Origin: Georgenia subflava
GTDB taxonomy: Bacteria > Actinomycetota > Actinomycetes > Actinomycetales > Actinomycetaceae
Assembly (NCBI RefSeq): GCF_009193155.1
Contig: NZ_VUKD01000001.1
Span: forward strand, 806,001-870,000
Direction: 5' to 3'
Length of the DNA stretch: 64,000 bases
Part shown: in pieces, positions 8,746 through 16,445 of the stretch
How the letters are laid out: each line of letters starts with the position of its first letter
How positions within the stretch are numbered: the stretch's first letter is position 1
Made by a program: the position numbers and the translations under genes
The notes under the pieces: model-generated
Database searches by the model: none
What the model was told of the DNA's origin: nothing
Seen by the model: the letters and a program-made list of their open reading frames with translations, nothing else

Positions 8746-10302
8746 ATGGGCGTCCTTCACGGCGTCGGTCGGCGGAAGCCGGCGAGGAGCGGGCACGGCG
8801 GGCCGCTCGAACCTCGGGCGTACGTCGCCAGGTCGGGGCACGCGCTTGCCGACGGCGTCGTGGCGGCGGTCTCGCTCCTGCTGGCGCTCGGGGCCTGCAC
8901 CGACCCGCCGGCCGCACCGGACGGCCCGGCCTCCCCGCCGGCCGAGACGCAGGGCTCGACGGCGGCACCGGGACCAGGACCAGGACCAGGACCAGGACCA
9001 GGACCAGGACCAGGACCAGGACCAGGACCAGGACCAGGACCGCAGGGTCCCGCAGCAGGACCCGGCCCGGACGACCACGCCGACCGCATACCCGAGGAGC
9101 CGGTACCCGACCCGCGGAAGCCAGATCCCAGTGAGGAATTCTCGCCGCAGACCACGGGAAGGGACCCGGAAGGCGGTCCCCTCACCCGCTTCCCCTCTCC
9201 GTTCCCGACGGCGGAGCTCGCGATCCTGCCGGCGAGACCCGTCCGACCGTGGCTCGCAGACGCGCTCCAGGCGGACCTGGACGAGCTGGTCGCCGCGGCC
9301 GGCACAGGCGGGGTCAGCGCGGCGGTGATCAGCGCCGAGCACGGCACCTGGTCCGGCGCGGCAGGCACGTCCGGCGACGGTGGGCCGATGACGACCGCCC
9401 ACCGGTTCCCGCTCGGCACCCTCTCGGAGGCCGTCGTGGCCGCGCAGGTCATGCGTCTGGTGGAGCGCGGCCGCGTACGGCTGGAGGACCGCGCCGTGAC
9501 GCACCTGCCGGACAACCTTCCGTTCGTGTCGAACGGGGCGAGCGTGCGCGACCTGCTCGGCATGCGGAGCGGACTGCTGGGGCTGCGCAGGGCGGACCGC
9601 GCTCTCGACGATCCGCGCCGGGTCTGGACTCCCGAGGAGGTCCTGGCACTGATCCCGTCCGAGCGTCTCTCGCCCGGTGAGCTGATGGAGTACTCGAGCA
9701 TCAACTACTTGCTCCTCGGGCTCCTCGTCGAGGAGGTGACCGGACGGTCCCTGGCCACCGTCCTGCGCCGTGACGTGCTGGGTGGACCGGGGTCCGAGGG
9801 GTTTCTCGTCCAGCCCGTCGAGGAGCTGACCGGGCCGGTGGCGCTGCCCGTCGCGAGCGACGGAGCCACCATGGACCTCGCCGTTCTGGGCGGGGCAGTG
9901 CCGTCGCTCAACGAGGTGACGCGCACCGGTGCGGGCCAGGCGCTCGCGTCGGACGCGGCCAGCCTCGCCCGGTGGTGGGGCCGGCTCTGCGGCGGCGACA
10001 TCGTGTCGGCGCAGTCGCTGACCGAGATGACCACCTTCGACCCGGAGCGGTGGAGCTGGGAGCTGGACAGCTTCGGCCTCGGCCTGGTCGACATGTCCGA
10101 GGCGGACGACACCCCCGCCGTCGGCCGGGCCGCCGAGATGCCCGGCTACCGCGCACAGGCGCACTGCAAGGTGGACCAGGGCGTCGTCGCCGCTGCCTTC
10201 GTCAACCGCGACGTCGGCCTCCTCGACGCCGGCGCTCTCGCCATGTCGCTCTCGCACATCGCCGCGACGGCGCCACCGGTCCAACCCAATCAGCGGAGGT
10301 AG
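8746..10302 (+). CDS. Beta-lactamase-fold lipoprotein with (Gly-Pro)12 linker and degenerate active site
   Basis: 518 residues. A late signal peptide ends in the lipobox LGAC with Cys51. Residues 76-99 are twelve Gly-Pro pairs. The rest follows the serine beta-lactamase/DD-peptidase class C fold (FPLGTLSEAVVAAQVMRLVE, YSSINYLLLGLLVEEVTG). The expected SxxK motif aligns to Thr225-Leu-Ser-Glu228, the YxN motif reads Tyr316-Ser-Ser318, and the GHxG motif near the C-terminus is missing (GRAAEMPGY). It is therefore probably a non-catalytic, surface-tethered pseudoenzyme, perhaps binding peptidoglycan or a peptide. The start could be further downstream because the N-terminus is long and basic before the signal segment. 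Confidence 0.75.
   Translation: MGVLHGVGRRKPARSGHGGPLEPRAYVARSGHALADGVVAAVSLLLALGACTDPPAAPDGPASPPAETQGSTAAPGPGPGPGPGPGPGPGPGPGPGPGPQGPAAGPGPDDHADRIPEEPVPDPRKPDPSEEFSPQTTGRDPEGGPLTRFPSPFPTAELAILPARPVRPWLADALQADLDELVAAAGTGGVSAAVISAEHGTWSGAAGTSGDGGPMTTAHRFPLGTLSEAVVAAQVMRLVERGRVRLEDRAVTHLPDNLPFVSNGASVRDLLGMRSGLLGLRRADRALDDPRRVWTPEEVLALIPSERLSPGELMEYSSINYLLLGLLVEEVTGRSLATVLRRDVLGGPGSEGFLVQPVEELTGPVALPVASDGATMDLAVLGGAVPSLNEVTRTGAGQALASDAASLARWWGRLCGGDIVSAQSLTEMTTFDPERWSWELDSFGLGLVDMSEADDTPAVGRAAEMPGYRAQAHCKVDQGVVAAAFVNRDVGLLDAGALAMSLSHIAATAPPVQPNQRR
8971..9042 (+). repeat. 6-bp tandem repeat GGACCA x11 plus one GGACCG
   Basis: Eleven identical GGACCA units and one variant unit, in frame, encode the Gly-Pro linker of the lipoprotein at 8746-10302. 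Identical codons in every unit point to recent slippage rather than old selection on the protein. The copy number is likely to vary between strains. Each unit adds two residues, so changes never break the frame. Confidence 0.95.
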
Positions 10303-10385
10303 CCGGCGCCGCCGCCAGGGGTTGGCCAAGCACTCCTCGGCCCGTGCCGGGCGGCGCTCGGCTACCGGTGAGTGGTCCCGGCGAA

Positions 10386-10417
10386 GTCGTAGCATCGGCG
10401 CGGTCGTAGCATCGGCG
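10386..10417 (+). repeat. 17-bp-spaced direct repeat GTCGTAGCATCGGCG x2 just before a GTG start
   Basis: Two identical 15-base copies at 10386-10400 and 10403-10417 end one base before the GTG of the DUF1232 gene. Each holds TAGCAT, which resembles an actinobacterial -10 box (TAnnnT). The second one, at 10407-10412, is 6 bases from the GTG, the spacing expected for a leaderless transcript. No ribosome site is visible, which fits. Confidence 0.55.
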
Positions 10418-10418
10418 A

Positions 10419-10901
10419 GTGATAGGTCGGTCGAGCGGCGATGGCTGGTCGTGGGTCAGCGGTTGGGCATTGGGTTCTGCGGGCTCGTTCTGGTCAGATC
10501 TGCTGATCGGCGTCGGCTCCGCCCTGCTGCTGGCCTGGCTCATCCTCGTCCTCGCACTGCTCGTCGCACGGCCCCGCGGAGGACTTTTGCGCGAGGCGCT
10601 GCGGATACTGCCCGACGGGCTCCGGCTCGTGCGTCGCCTCGCGGGCGACAAGAACCTGCCGCGCGGGGTCCGCGTCCGGCTCGCACTGCTGCTCGCTTAC
10701 CTCGCGCTCCCGGTCGACCTGATCCCCGACTTCATCCCCGTCTTGGGCTACGCCGACGACGCCATCGTCGTCACCATCGTGCTTCGCGGCGTCGTCCGCC
10801 GCGCCGGGATCGACGTGGTGCGCAACCACTGGCCCGGCACCGAAGCCGGCTTCGCCACCGTCGTCCGCCTCACCGGCCTGGACAATCACAAGGACCGGTG
10901 A
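10419..10901 (+). CDS. DUF1232 (YkvA-like) membrane protein
   Basis: 160 residues from GTG 10419. One N-terminal membrane segment (about residues 27-50) is followed by the DUF1232 core LLAYLALPVDLIPDFIPVLGYADDAIV and a short cytoplasmic tail. Known only as a conserved envelope family without a defined activity. The start has no Shine-Dalgarno sequence but sits directly after two TAGCAT-containing repeats, so the message may be leaderless. It is convergent with the DoxX gene, with a strong hairpin between them. Confidence 0.85.
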   Translation: MIGRSSGDGWSWVSGWALGSAGSFWSDLLIGVGSALLLAWLILVLALLVARPRGGLLREALRILPDGLRLVRRLAGDKNLPRGVRVRLALLLAYLALPVDLIPDFIPVLGYADDAIVVTIVLRGVVRRAGIDVVRNHWPGTEAGFATVVRLTGLDNHKDR

Positions 10902-10935
10902 CGTCGAGCGCGGTGACCGAGGAGACCATGCACAA

Positions 10936-10961
10936 GAGCCCCGGCCGGTCGGCCGGGGCTC
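10936..10961. terminator. Bidirectional hairpin between convergent DUF1232 and DoxX genes
   Basis: GAGCCCCGGCC and GGCCGGGGCTC form an 11-bp perfect stem around the loop GGTC, 34 bases after the left gene and 25 after the right gene. There is no clear U-tract, as is common in high-GC actinobacteria. The position between converging stops supports a shared terminator. Confidence 0.75.
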
Positions 10962-10986
10962 CTGCGCGCATGGGTGCTGGTGACGA

Positions 10987-11535
10987 TCAACGCAGCCAGC
11001 TGTTGCCGACCTTGCCGGCCCACCACTTGCCGATCCCCCACGTGTCGCCGGAGAGGGTCACCGCCGAGATGATCAGGACCATCGCCTCGATCCAGTGCGA
11101 GTCGGTGATGGGGTTGGTGCCACCGACGGCCACCGGGATCATCGCGAGGTACATGAAGAGCATGAGCAGCGAGCCGGTCGCGGCGGCGATCTTCAGGCCG
11201 GCGCCGGTGACCATCGCGACCCCGATGCCGAGCAGGCCGGCCATGAACAGGACGTCACCGAACGGGTTGGCGAAGATCTGGAAGAACTCCGCGAACGGGC
11301 CCTCGATGCCGCCGATGAACCCCTGGGCGGGAGTGCCGCCGTTGATCCAGGCACGCTCGGCTGGGGTGGCGAACCCCAGACCGAAGAGCTTGTCGACGAA
11401 GGCCCAGAGGAACGTCCAGCCAATCACGATCCTGCCGACGGCCAGGGCCTTGCGGGCCGCTGCGGAGGTGACGACCTCCTCCTGGTAGACGGTGGTGGGC
11501 GCGGTGCTGGGGAACGTCTCGGTGATGGTGGCCAT
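10987..11535 (-). CDS. DoxX-family integral membrane protein
   Basis: About 182 residues. ATG 11535 (MATITETF) has GGAG at better spacing than the ATG one codon upstream. Four hydrophobic segments (GRIVIGWTFLWAFVDKLFGLGF; VLFMAGLLGIGVAMVTGAGL; ATGSLLMLFMYLAMIPVA; HWIEAMVLIISAVTL) give the DoxX/TQO-large-subunit topology, with the family-typical WAFVDKLFG loop. Members include the thiosulfate:quinone oxidoreductase large subunit and redox-stress proteins. No partner subunit is adjacent, so the role is unknown. Confidence 0.8.
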   Translation of the reverse strand: MATITETFPSTAPTTVYQEEVVTSAAARKALAVGRIVIGWTFLWAFVDKLFGLGFATPAERAWINGGTPAQGFIGGIEGPFAEFFQIFANPFGDVLFMAGLLGIGVAMVTGAGLKIAAATGSLLMLFMYLAMIPVAVGGTNPITDSHWIEAMVLIISAVTLSGDTWGIGKWWAGKVGNSWLR

Positions 11536-11664
11536 CATGCTCTCCTTGAGCAACAGGTGGAGTTCCTGAGGTGGAACTTCCTATGGCTCAAGCATCCCGG
11601 TCCAGAATGTCGGGTTCGTGGGGCCAACGTCCCGGTGACGTGCGGGGCCGTGGTGACCTGCGCC

Positions 11665-12465
11665 TCACCCCTGGCCGCGGAACCCGTCGAGCAGCGACGG
11701 CCGGTCGAGGATCTCGATGCGCACGCCGTCGGGGTCGACGAGGTCGGCGGCCCTGGCGAGGTCGTCGTCACCGGGCCGCGGCAGGCGCCGGACCGAGACC
11801 CCCAGCTCGCCCAGCCTCTCGGCGGCGGCCTCGACGTTCGTCACCCGGAGCGCCAGGTGCGGGAACGGTTTGCCCGCTGTCTCGTCCGTGTGCAACAGCT
11901 CGACGACGTCGTTCCCGACGGCGAGGTAGGTGAGGGCGACGTCGGATCCGGGCACCTGCACCTCGCGCAGGATCTCGAGCCCCATCCGCTCGTGGTAGAA
12001 CTCCCGCGCCCGGTCCAGGTCGCCGGCCCGGACGCAGACGTGGTCGATGGCCTCGACCAGCTCGTTCGGGCTGGGCTCGTCGCGCAGCTCGAGGTCCCGC
12101 TGGAGGATCTCGACGCGGTTGCCGTAGGCGTCGGCGACGAACGCGTTGCGCCCGACGCCGGAGCCAGCGGTACGTGGCTCGACCAGCGCCTCGTAGCCGG
12201 CGCCCACCAGCCCGGCGAAGTCGGCGTCGAGGTCGTCCGACAGGAAGGCGACGTGGTCGATCCCGTACGTCGTTCCCGGCCGCGGGGCGCGGAAGTGGAG
12301 CAGCTCGACGAGCCCGCCGGCGATCTCCACGTAGACGATGTCGAGCTCGACGGCGGCGATCTCGGTCGACCACACCGTCCTGCCGCCGAGCACGCCCTGG
12401 TAGAACCCGAGCGAGGCGTCGAGGTCCTCCACCTGGATGCCGACGTGGTTCATCTCGTAGATCAC
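11665..12465 (-). CDS. Two-domain VOC (glyoxalase/extradiol dioxygenase-fold) protein
   Basis: About 266 residues. GTG 12465 is preferred because GAGAGG lies about 9 nt upstream; ATG 12453 is the alternative. Two VOC modules are visible. The first starts MNHVGIQVEDLDASLGFY and ends GNRVEILQRD. The second starts IDHVCVRAGDLDRAREFYHERMGL and ends DGVRIEILDRP. The histidines and glutamates of each module are where metal ligands sit in glyoxalase I and extradiol dioxygenases. It could be a lactoylglutathione lyase-like or ring-cleavage enzyme; neighbours do not help. It is probably a single-gene unit. Confidence 0.78.
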   Translation of the reverse strand: MIYEMNHVGIQVEDLDASLGFYQGVLGGRTVWSTEIAAVELDIVYVEIAGGLVELLHFRAPRPGTTYGIDHVAFLSDDLDADFAGLVGAGYEALVEPRTAGSGVGRNAFVADAYGNRVEILQRDLELRDEPSPNELVEAIDHVCVRAGDLDRAREFYHERMGLEILREVQVPGSDVALTYLAVGNDVVELLHTDETAGKPFPHLALRVTNVEAAAERLGELGVSVRRLPRPGDDDLARAADLVDPDGVRIEILDRPSLLDGFRGQG

Positions 12466-12627
12466 TGTCGTCAGCCTCTCGGTAGTCACGGACCGGGCGT
12501 CCGTGTCGACCGCCCGGCAAGCTCCGACCACAGCATGCGGCACAGCCGTGCCCGGGCACCGCGCCGTCCGGCGTGCGGGCGTCGGACGAGGCCGTGCCGA
12601 CGTGCGCGCACGGCACCGCCGCGCCCA

Positions 12628-12664
12628 CGACGAGGCCCCGTCCGGGTGGGGCGGGGCCTCGTCG
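12628..12664. terminator. Hairpin terminator downstream of the ABC-2 exporter genes
   Basis: CGACGAGGCCCCG and CGGGGCCTCGTCG are 13-bp perfect inverted arms with an 11-base loop, 28 bases beyond the permease stop codon. This is the expected place for the terminator of the leftward ATPase-permease operon. A T-run is absent. Confidence 0.75.
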
Positions 12665-12691
12665 GGACTGCGGCCGTCAGGCCGATACGAG

Positions 12692-13555
12692 TCAGGCGTC
12701 CCGGCGGCGCAGGCTGATCGCGCCGGCGGCGAGCGCGGCGACGGCGTAGGCACTGACGACCGCCACCCCCTGCCAGGCCGTGAGTGCCTCGTTGCCGCCG
12801 AACGCCCCGCTGATGGTCAGGAAGGACATCGCGGCCGGCAGCGGCATGTAGCCCAGCACGTCCTGGACCCAGTCGAGGTTGATGAACTGCAGGATCATCG
12901 GCAGGAGCAGGAGCACGGCGAGGACGACGGTGATCGCCCCGGCGGTGTGTCGCAGGAGCGTGCCGATCCCCAGCGCGAACAGGGCGACGGCGACGAAGAA
13001 GAACGCCATGCCGCCGAAGAGCTGCCAGGTGCCCGAGTCGCCCAGCGACGGCACGAGGTCGTAGTCGCTCAGGAACGGCATGGTCACGACGTAGCTGACG
13101 GCCAGGCTCACCGCGCTGACGATCACGATGACGACCGACAGCGCCACCGCCTTGGCGGCAAGCACCGGCAGCCGGCTCGGGACGGCAGCGAGGGTCGAAC
13201 GGATCATCCCCGTGGAGTACTCGCCCGTGACGAGCAGGACGCCGAGGACGGCGACGGTGACCATCCCGAGCTGGTAGCCGCCGGTCACGAACTCGGCGCC
13301 GTGCAGCGACAGGTCGCCAGAGCCCTCGACGATGAACTCTGCCGAGGCCGCCTGGGCGAGGGCGAGCAGGCCCATGAGGACGACGGTGATCCCGAGGGTC
13401 CACCACGTCGAGCGAAGAGAGAGCAGCTTGATCCGTTCGCCACGCAGCACTCCGCCGAAGCGGAGGTGAGCGTCGACGGCCGAGCCGGCCGTCCGGGCGG
13501 GAGTGGTCGGCGCCGCGGCGGACCGTGCCGGCGTCGGGGTGGTTGTGGTGGTCAT
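12692..13555 (-). CDS. ABC-2-type transporter permease
   Basis: 287 residues from ATG 13555, overlapping the ATPase stop by 4 bp. A Thr/Ala/Pro-rich cytoplasmic lead is followed by RGERIKLLSLRSTWWTLGITVVLMG, typical of ABC-2 exporter permeases, then about six membrane segments and the short tail AGAISLRRRDA. With the ATPase it should form a two-component exporter of the DrrAB/NatAB type. The substrate is unknown; such pairs move lipids, antibiotics or ions. Confidence 0.85.
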   Translation of the reverse strand: MTTTTTPTPARSAAAPTTPARTAGSAVDAHLRFGGVLRGERIKLLSLRSTWWTLGITVVLMGLLALAQAASAEFIVEGSGDLSLHGAEFVTGGYQLGMVTVAVLGVLLVTGEYSTGMIRSTLAAVPSRLPVLAAKAVALSVVIVIVSAVSLAVSYVVTMPFLSDYDLVPSLGDSGTWQLFGGMAFFFVAVALFALGIGTLLRHTAGAITVVLAVLLLLPMILQFINLDWVQDVLGYMPLPAAMSFLTISGAFGGNEALTAWQGVAVVSAYAVAALAAGAISLRRRDA

Positions 13556-14484
13556 CTGACGGCCTCCATGGCCTCGTGGGTGGTCTCGGAGCGGTACTCG
13601 ACGGCGTCCTGGGTGAGGTTCATGTAGGCCTCCTCCAGGCTCGCCCGACGGATCGTGAGCTCGTGGACGGCGATGCCGCGCCGGGCGGCGGCGTTGCCGA
13701 TCGTCTCGGCGGTCACGCCACGGGCGTCGAACGTGCCGGGCTCGGTCGTGGTGACGGAGGCGCCGGCGGACCGGGCCAGGTCGGCGAGCTCGGCGGCGCG
13801 CGGGGAGCGCACGTGCACGGAGGCGTCCTGGACACCGTCGATCACGTCCTGGACCGGTCCGGCGGCGATGATCTTCCCGCGGCCGATCACCAGCAGCTGG
13901 TCTGCGGTCTGGGCCATCTCGCTCATGAGGTGCGAGGAGAGGAACACGGTGCGGCCCTCGGCGGCGAGGTGGCGCACGAGTGTGCGCACCCACTTCACGC
14001 CCTCGGGGTCGAGACCGTTGACCGGCTCGTCCAGGATGAGCGTGCGCGGGTCGCCGAGCAGGGCCGAGGCGATGCCGAGGCGCTGGCCCATCCCGAGGGA
14101 GAACCCCCCGACGCGCTTCTTGGCCACGGCGCCGAGCCCGGTCATCTCGATGACCTCGTCCACGCGCCGGGCGGGAAGGCCGTGCGTGGCGGCCATGGTC
14201 CGCAGGTGCGAGCGTGCGCTGCGGCCGGTGTGCACGGCCTTGGCGTCCAGCAGCGCACCGACCTCACGGAGCGGCGACCGGTGCTGCGCGTACGCGCGGC
14301 CGTTGACCGTCACGGTGCCCGACGTCGGACGGTCCAGCCCGACGATCATCCGCATCGTCGTGGACTTGCCGGCTCCGTTGGGGCCGAGGAACCCGGTCAC
14401 CGTGCCGGGCGGGATGGTGAAGCTGATGCCGTCGACGGCGGTCTTGTCGCCGTAACGCTTGGTGAGGTTCTGTGCCTCGATCAT
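13552..14484 (-). CDS. ABC transporter ATP-binding protein (DrrA/CcmA-like)
   Basis: 310 residues from ATG 14484, with AGAGG upstream. Walker A GPNGAGKST at 34-42, signature FSLGMGQRLGIA, Walker B TLILDEPVNGLDPEG and the switch histidine SSHLMSEM are all present. The C-terminal 80 residues after this domain resemble the extra regulatory region of bacteriocin/antibiotic exporters. The signature has LGMGQ rather than LSGGQ, common in this exporter class. It is the first gene of a two-gene leftward operon, divergent from a membrane-protein gene across a palindrome-rich spacer. Confidence 0.88.
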   Translation of the reverse strand: MIEAQNLTKRYGDKTAVDGISFTIPPGTVTGFLGPNGAGKSTTMRMIVGLDRPTSGTVTVNGRAYAQHRSPLREVGALLDAKAVHTGRSARSHLRTMAATHGLPARRVDEVIEMTGLGAVAKKRVGGFSLGMGQRLGIASALLGDPRTLILDEPVNGLDPEGVKWVRTLVRHLAAEGRTVFLSSHLMSEMAQTADQLLVIGRGKIIAAGPVQDVIDGVQDASVHVRSPRAAELADLARSAGASVTTTEPGTFDARGVTAETIGNAAARRGIAVHELTIRRASLEEAYMNLTQDAVEYRSETTHEAMEAVR

Positions 14485-14805
14485 GGTCTGCGCCCTCTGT
14501 CGTGGTCGGCCGTGCGTCACCGGCACGCTCGCCGTCTTCCGCACCGTTGGTGTCGGGGACCAGTCAATCGACGCGTCGCGTCTGAGGGATCGGGGACCGG
14601 CCCTGATCTGCCCCTGAGGTTTCACCCGGGCCGGCGTCAGGGTCCGGCCGCTCTCGACGGCCTCCGGACCGGACGGGAATCGACCTCACCAAAGTTCACC
14701 ACGCCATTCACCACATGTGGTGAGGACGCATCACCACGCCTCTCCATAGGTTCTGGGCCATCCCGCGGCAACGACCGCGCGCCGACCAGAACGAGGAGAA
14801 GGACG
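14485..14805. other. Divergent intergenic region, 321 bp
   Basis: No gene is visible. The region must contain the leftward promoter of the ABC exporter and the rightward promoter of the membrane-protein operon. Its main structure is a cluster of TCACCAC half-sites (described separately at 14695-14738). The ribosome site GAGGAGAAGG lies before 14806. Confidence 0.7.
14695..14738. promoter_or_regulatory. TCACCAC operator cluster with a 16-bp perfect palindrome
   Basis: TCACCACATGTGGTGA at 14708-14723 is perfectly self-complementary. Flanking single half-sites TTCACCACG (14695-14703) and TCACCACG (14731-14738) repeat the same motif in direct orientation. This looks like a multi-dimer binding site for a MarR, PadR or TetR-type regulator controlling the exporter, the membrane operon, or both. 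No regulator gene of that kind adjoins it. Confidence 0.65.
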
Positions 14806-15495
14806 ATGACCATCACACCCACGGGCCTGACTCGCGCGGCCGGCCTCGCCGCCGTCGCGTCGGGCCTGCTGTACGTCGGGATCCAGTTCATCCACCCCGA
14901 CGACGACCTGGCGACGGTGACCGGCAGTGCCTGGTTCGTCGTCGCCTGCCTGACGATCGGCATGGCTGTCCTCGGCCTCGCCGGTGTCACCGGGATCTAC
15001 CTCCGACAGGTCCGGGAGACCGGCGTGCTCGGGCTGGTCGGCTACCTCATGCTCAGCTGCTTCTACCTAGCAGTGGTGGCATTCACGTTCGTCGAGGCGT
15101 TCCTCGTCCCGACGCTGGCGACGACGGCACCGGAATTCACGGAGGACTTCCTCGGCATCTTCGGCGGCGTGCCGGCGGACGGCAGCCTCGCCGCCCTCGA
15201 GACGCTCAACCCGGTCGTCGGCGGGATCTACCTGCTCGCCGGCGTCGCGTTCGGCATCGCGGTCTTCCGCGCCCGCGTCCTGGAGCGCTGGGCGGGCGTC
15301 CTGCTCGCCGTCGGGTCGCTGGCGACGCTCGCCATCCCGATGCTGCCGCACGACGCCGGCCGGTTCGCCGCCGTCCCGACCGGGCTCGCCGTGGCCTGGC
15401 TCGGGTACTCGCTCTGGTCAGACCGCCGAGACGCGGGCACGGGTACCCCGTCCGACGTGCGCGGCCGTCGCCTCGACCGCGCCGCCGCCGAGTGA
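14806..15495 (+). CDS. DUF4386-like/uncharacterised six-helix membrane protein
   Basis: 229 residues from ATG 14806 behind GAGGAGAAGG. I see five or six hydrophobic segments separated by short charged loops, and a hydrophilic tail ending RRLDRAAAE. No catalytic motif is visible. The arrangement resembles small actinobacterial integral membrane proteins of DUF4386 type, but I am not sure of that assignment. The stop overlaps the GTG of the next gene by 4 bp, so the two are translationally coupled. Confidence 0.7.
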   Translation: MTITPTGLTRAAGLAAVASGLLYVGIQFIHPDDDLATVTGSAWFVVACLTIGMAVLGLAGVTGIYLRQVRETGVLGLVGYLMLSCFYLAVVAFTFVEAFLVPTLATTAPEFTEDFLGIFGGVPADGSLAALETLNPVVGGIYLLAGVAFGIAVFRARVLERWAGVLLAVGSLATLAIPMLPHDAGRFAAVPTGLAVAWLGYSLWSDRRDAGTGTPSDVRGRRLDRAAAE

Positions 15496-16355
15496 GGACG
15501 GGCACCGACATGGACGAGCGACCTGCCGACGTGGCGGTCCGGTCCACCGCCCGCCCCTACACCGCCCCGACGCGCGGCAATGCGCGACGGGCGACCCGCG
15601 GCACAGCACAGCGGCCGATCGGCGGCACTGTGCGGCCGCCGACCCGTGGCACAGCGCAGCGGCCCGCCCAAGGGCGACACACGTGGCTCGTGATCACCGG
15701 GCTGATCATGCTCAGCCTCATCCCGGTGATCGCCGGGTCCGTCCGCCTGGCCGAGCTCTCGGGCGACCCCGAGGTGACGGCAGCCAACGCACGATTCGTC
15801 GCCTCGCCCCTGCCGGTGGTGCTGCACGTGGTCAGCGCGACGCTCTACACGCTCGTGGGCGCGTTCCAGTTCTCCCCGAACATCCGACGACGCTGGCCCA
15901 GGTGGCACCGCGGAGCCGGACGGGTGCTGGTCGTGGCAGGGCTCACGGTGGCCGGCTCGGCGCTGTGGATGGCCCAGTTCTATCCACGCATCGAGGGCTC
16001 CGGCGACCTGCTGTACCTGTTCCGGATGGCCTTCGCGACGGCGATGGTGGTGAGCATCGTGCTCGCCTTCGTCGCGATCCGACGTCGAGAGATCGCCCGG
16101 CACCGGGCCTGGATGACGCGCGCCTACGCCCTCGGGCTTGGCGCCGGGACGCAGGTGTTCACCCTGTGGATCGGCGGTGAGATCTTCGGCCGGACCGAGC
16201 TGAGCAACGCCCTGCTCATGGGCACCGCGTGGTCGATCAACCTGGTCGTCGCCGAGTGGGCCATCCGCAGGCGTCCGACCCATCGGCGGCCCGCCCGCAA
16301 GCAGCCGGCCCGCGGCGCCCGGTCCGTCGTCGCCACGGGGAGGCAGCACGTGTGA
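15492..16355 (+). CDS. DUF2306 membrane protein
   Basis: 287 residues from GTG 15492, which overlaps the previous stop (GTGA). ATG 15510 is an alternative with no coupling. The N-terminal 55 residues are basic and repetitive (RGTAQRP occurs twice, with GTVRPP between). The rest is a seven-segment membrane protein with LHVVSATLYTLVGAFQFSP, RRWPRWHRGAGRVLV and HRAWMTRAYALGLGAGTQVFT, the DUF2306 pattern of conserved histidines facing the membrane. These histidines might bind haem or metal; this is untested. Confidence 0.75.
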   Translation: MRTGTDMDERPADVAVRSTARPYTAPTRGNARRATRGTAQRPIGGTVRPPTRGTAQRPAQGRHTWLVITGLIMLSLIPVIAGSVRLAELSGDPEVTAANARFVASPLPVVLHVVSATLYTLVGAFQFSPNIRRRWPRWHRGAGRVLVVAGLTVAGSALWMAQFYPRIEGSGDLLYLFRMAFATAMVVSIVLAFVAIRRREIARHRAWMTRAYALGLGAGTQVFTLWIGGEIFGRTELSNALLMGTAWSINLVVAEWAIRRRPTHRRPARKQPARGARSVVATGRQHV

Positions 16356-16445
16356 ACGATCCAGAGGCGGCACCAAGCGAACCGTGCGAGCACGGCTGGA
16401 ATGCTTTGACCTGAGCACCCGTCCGTTTGTGCCAAGCTAATCCGC

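Noticed and set aside
8971-9042. GGACCA tandem array considered as CRISPR-like or origin repeat
   Set aside because: Units are contiguous without spacers, in frame and translated as Gly-Pro.
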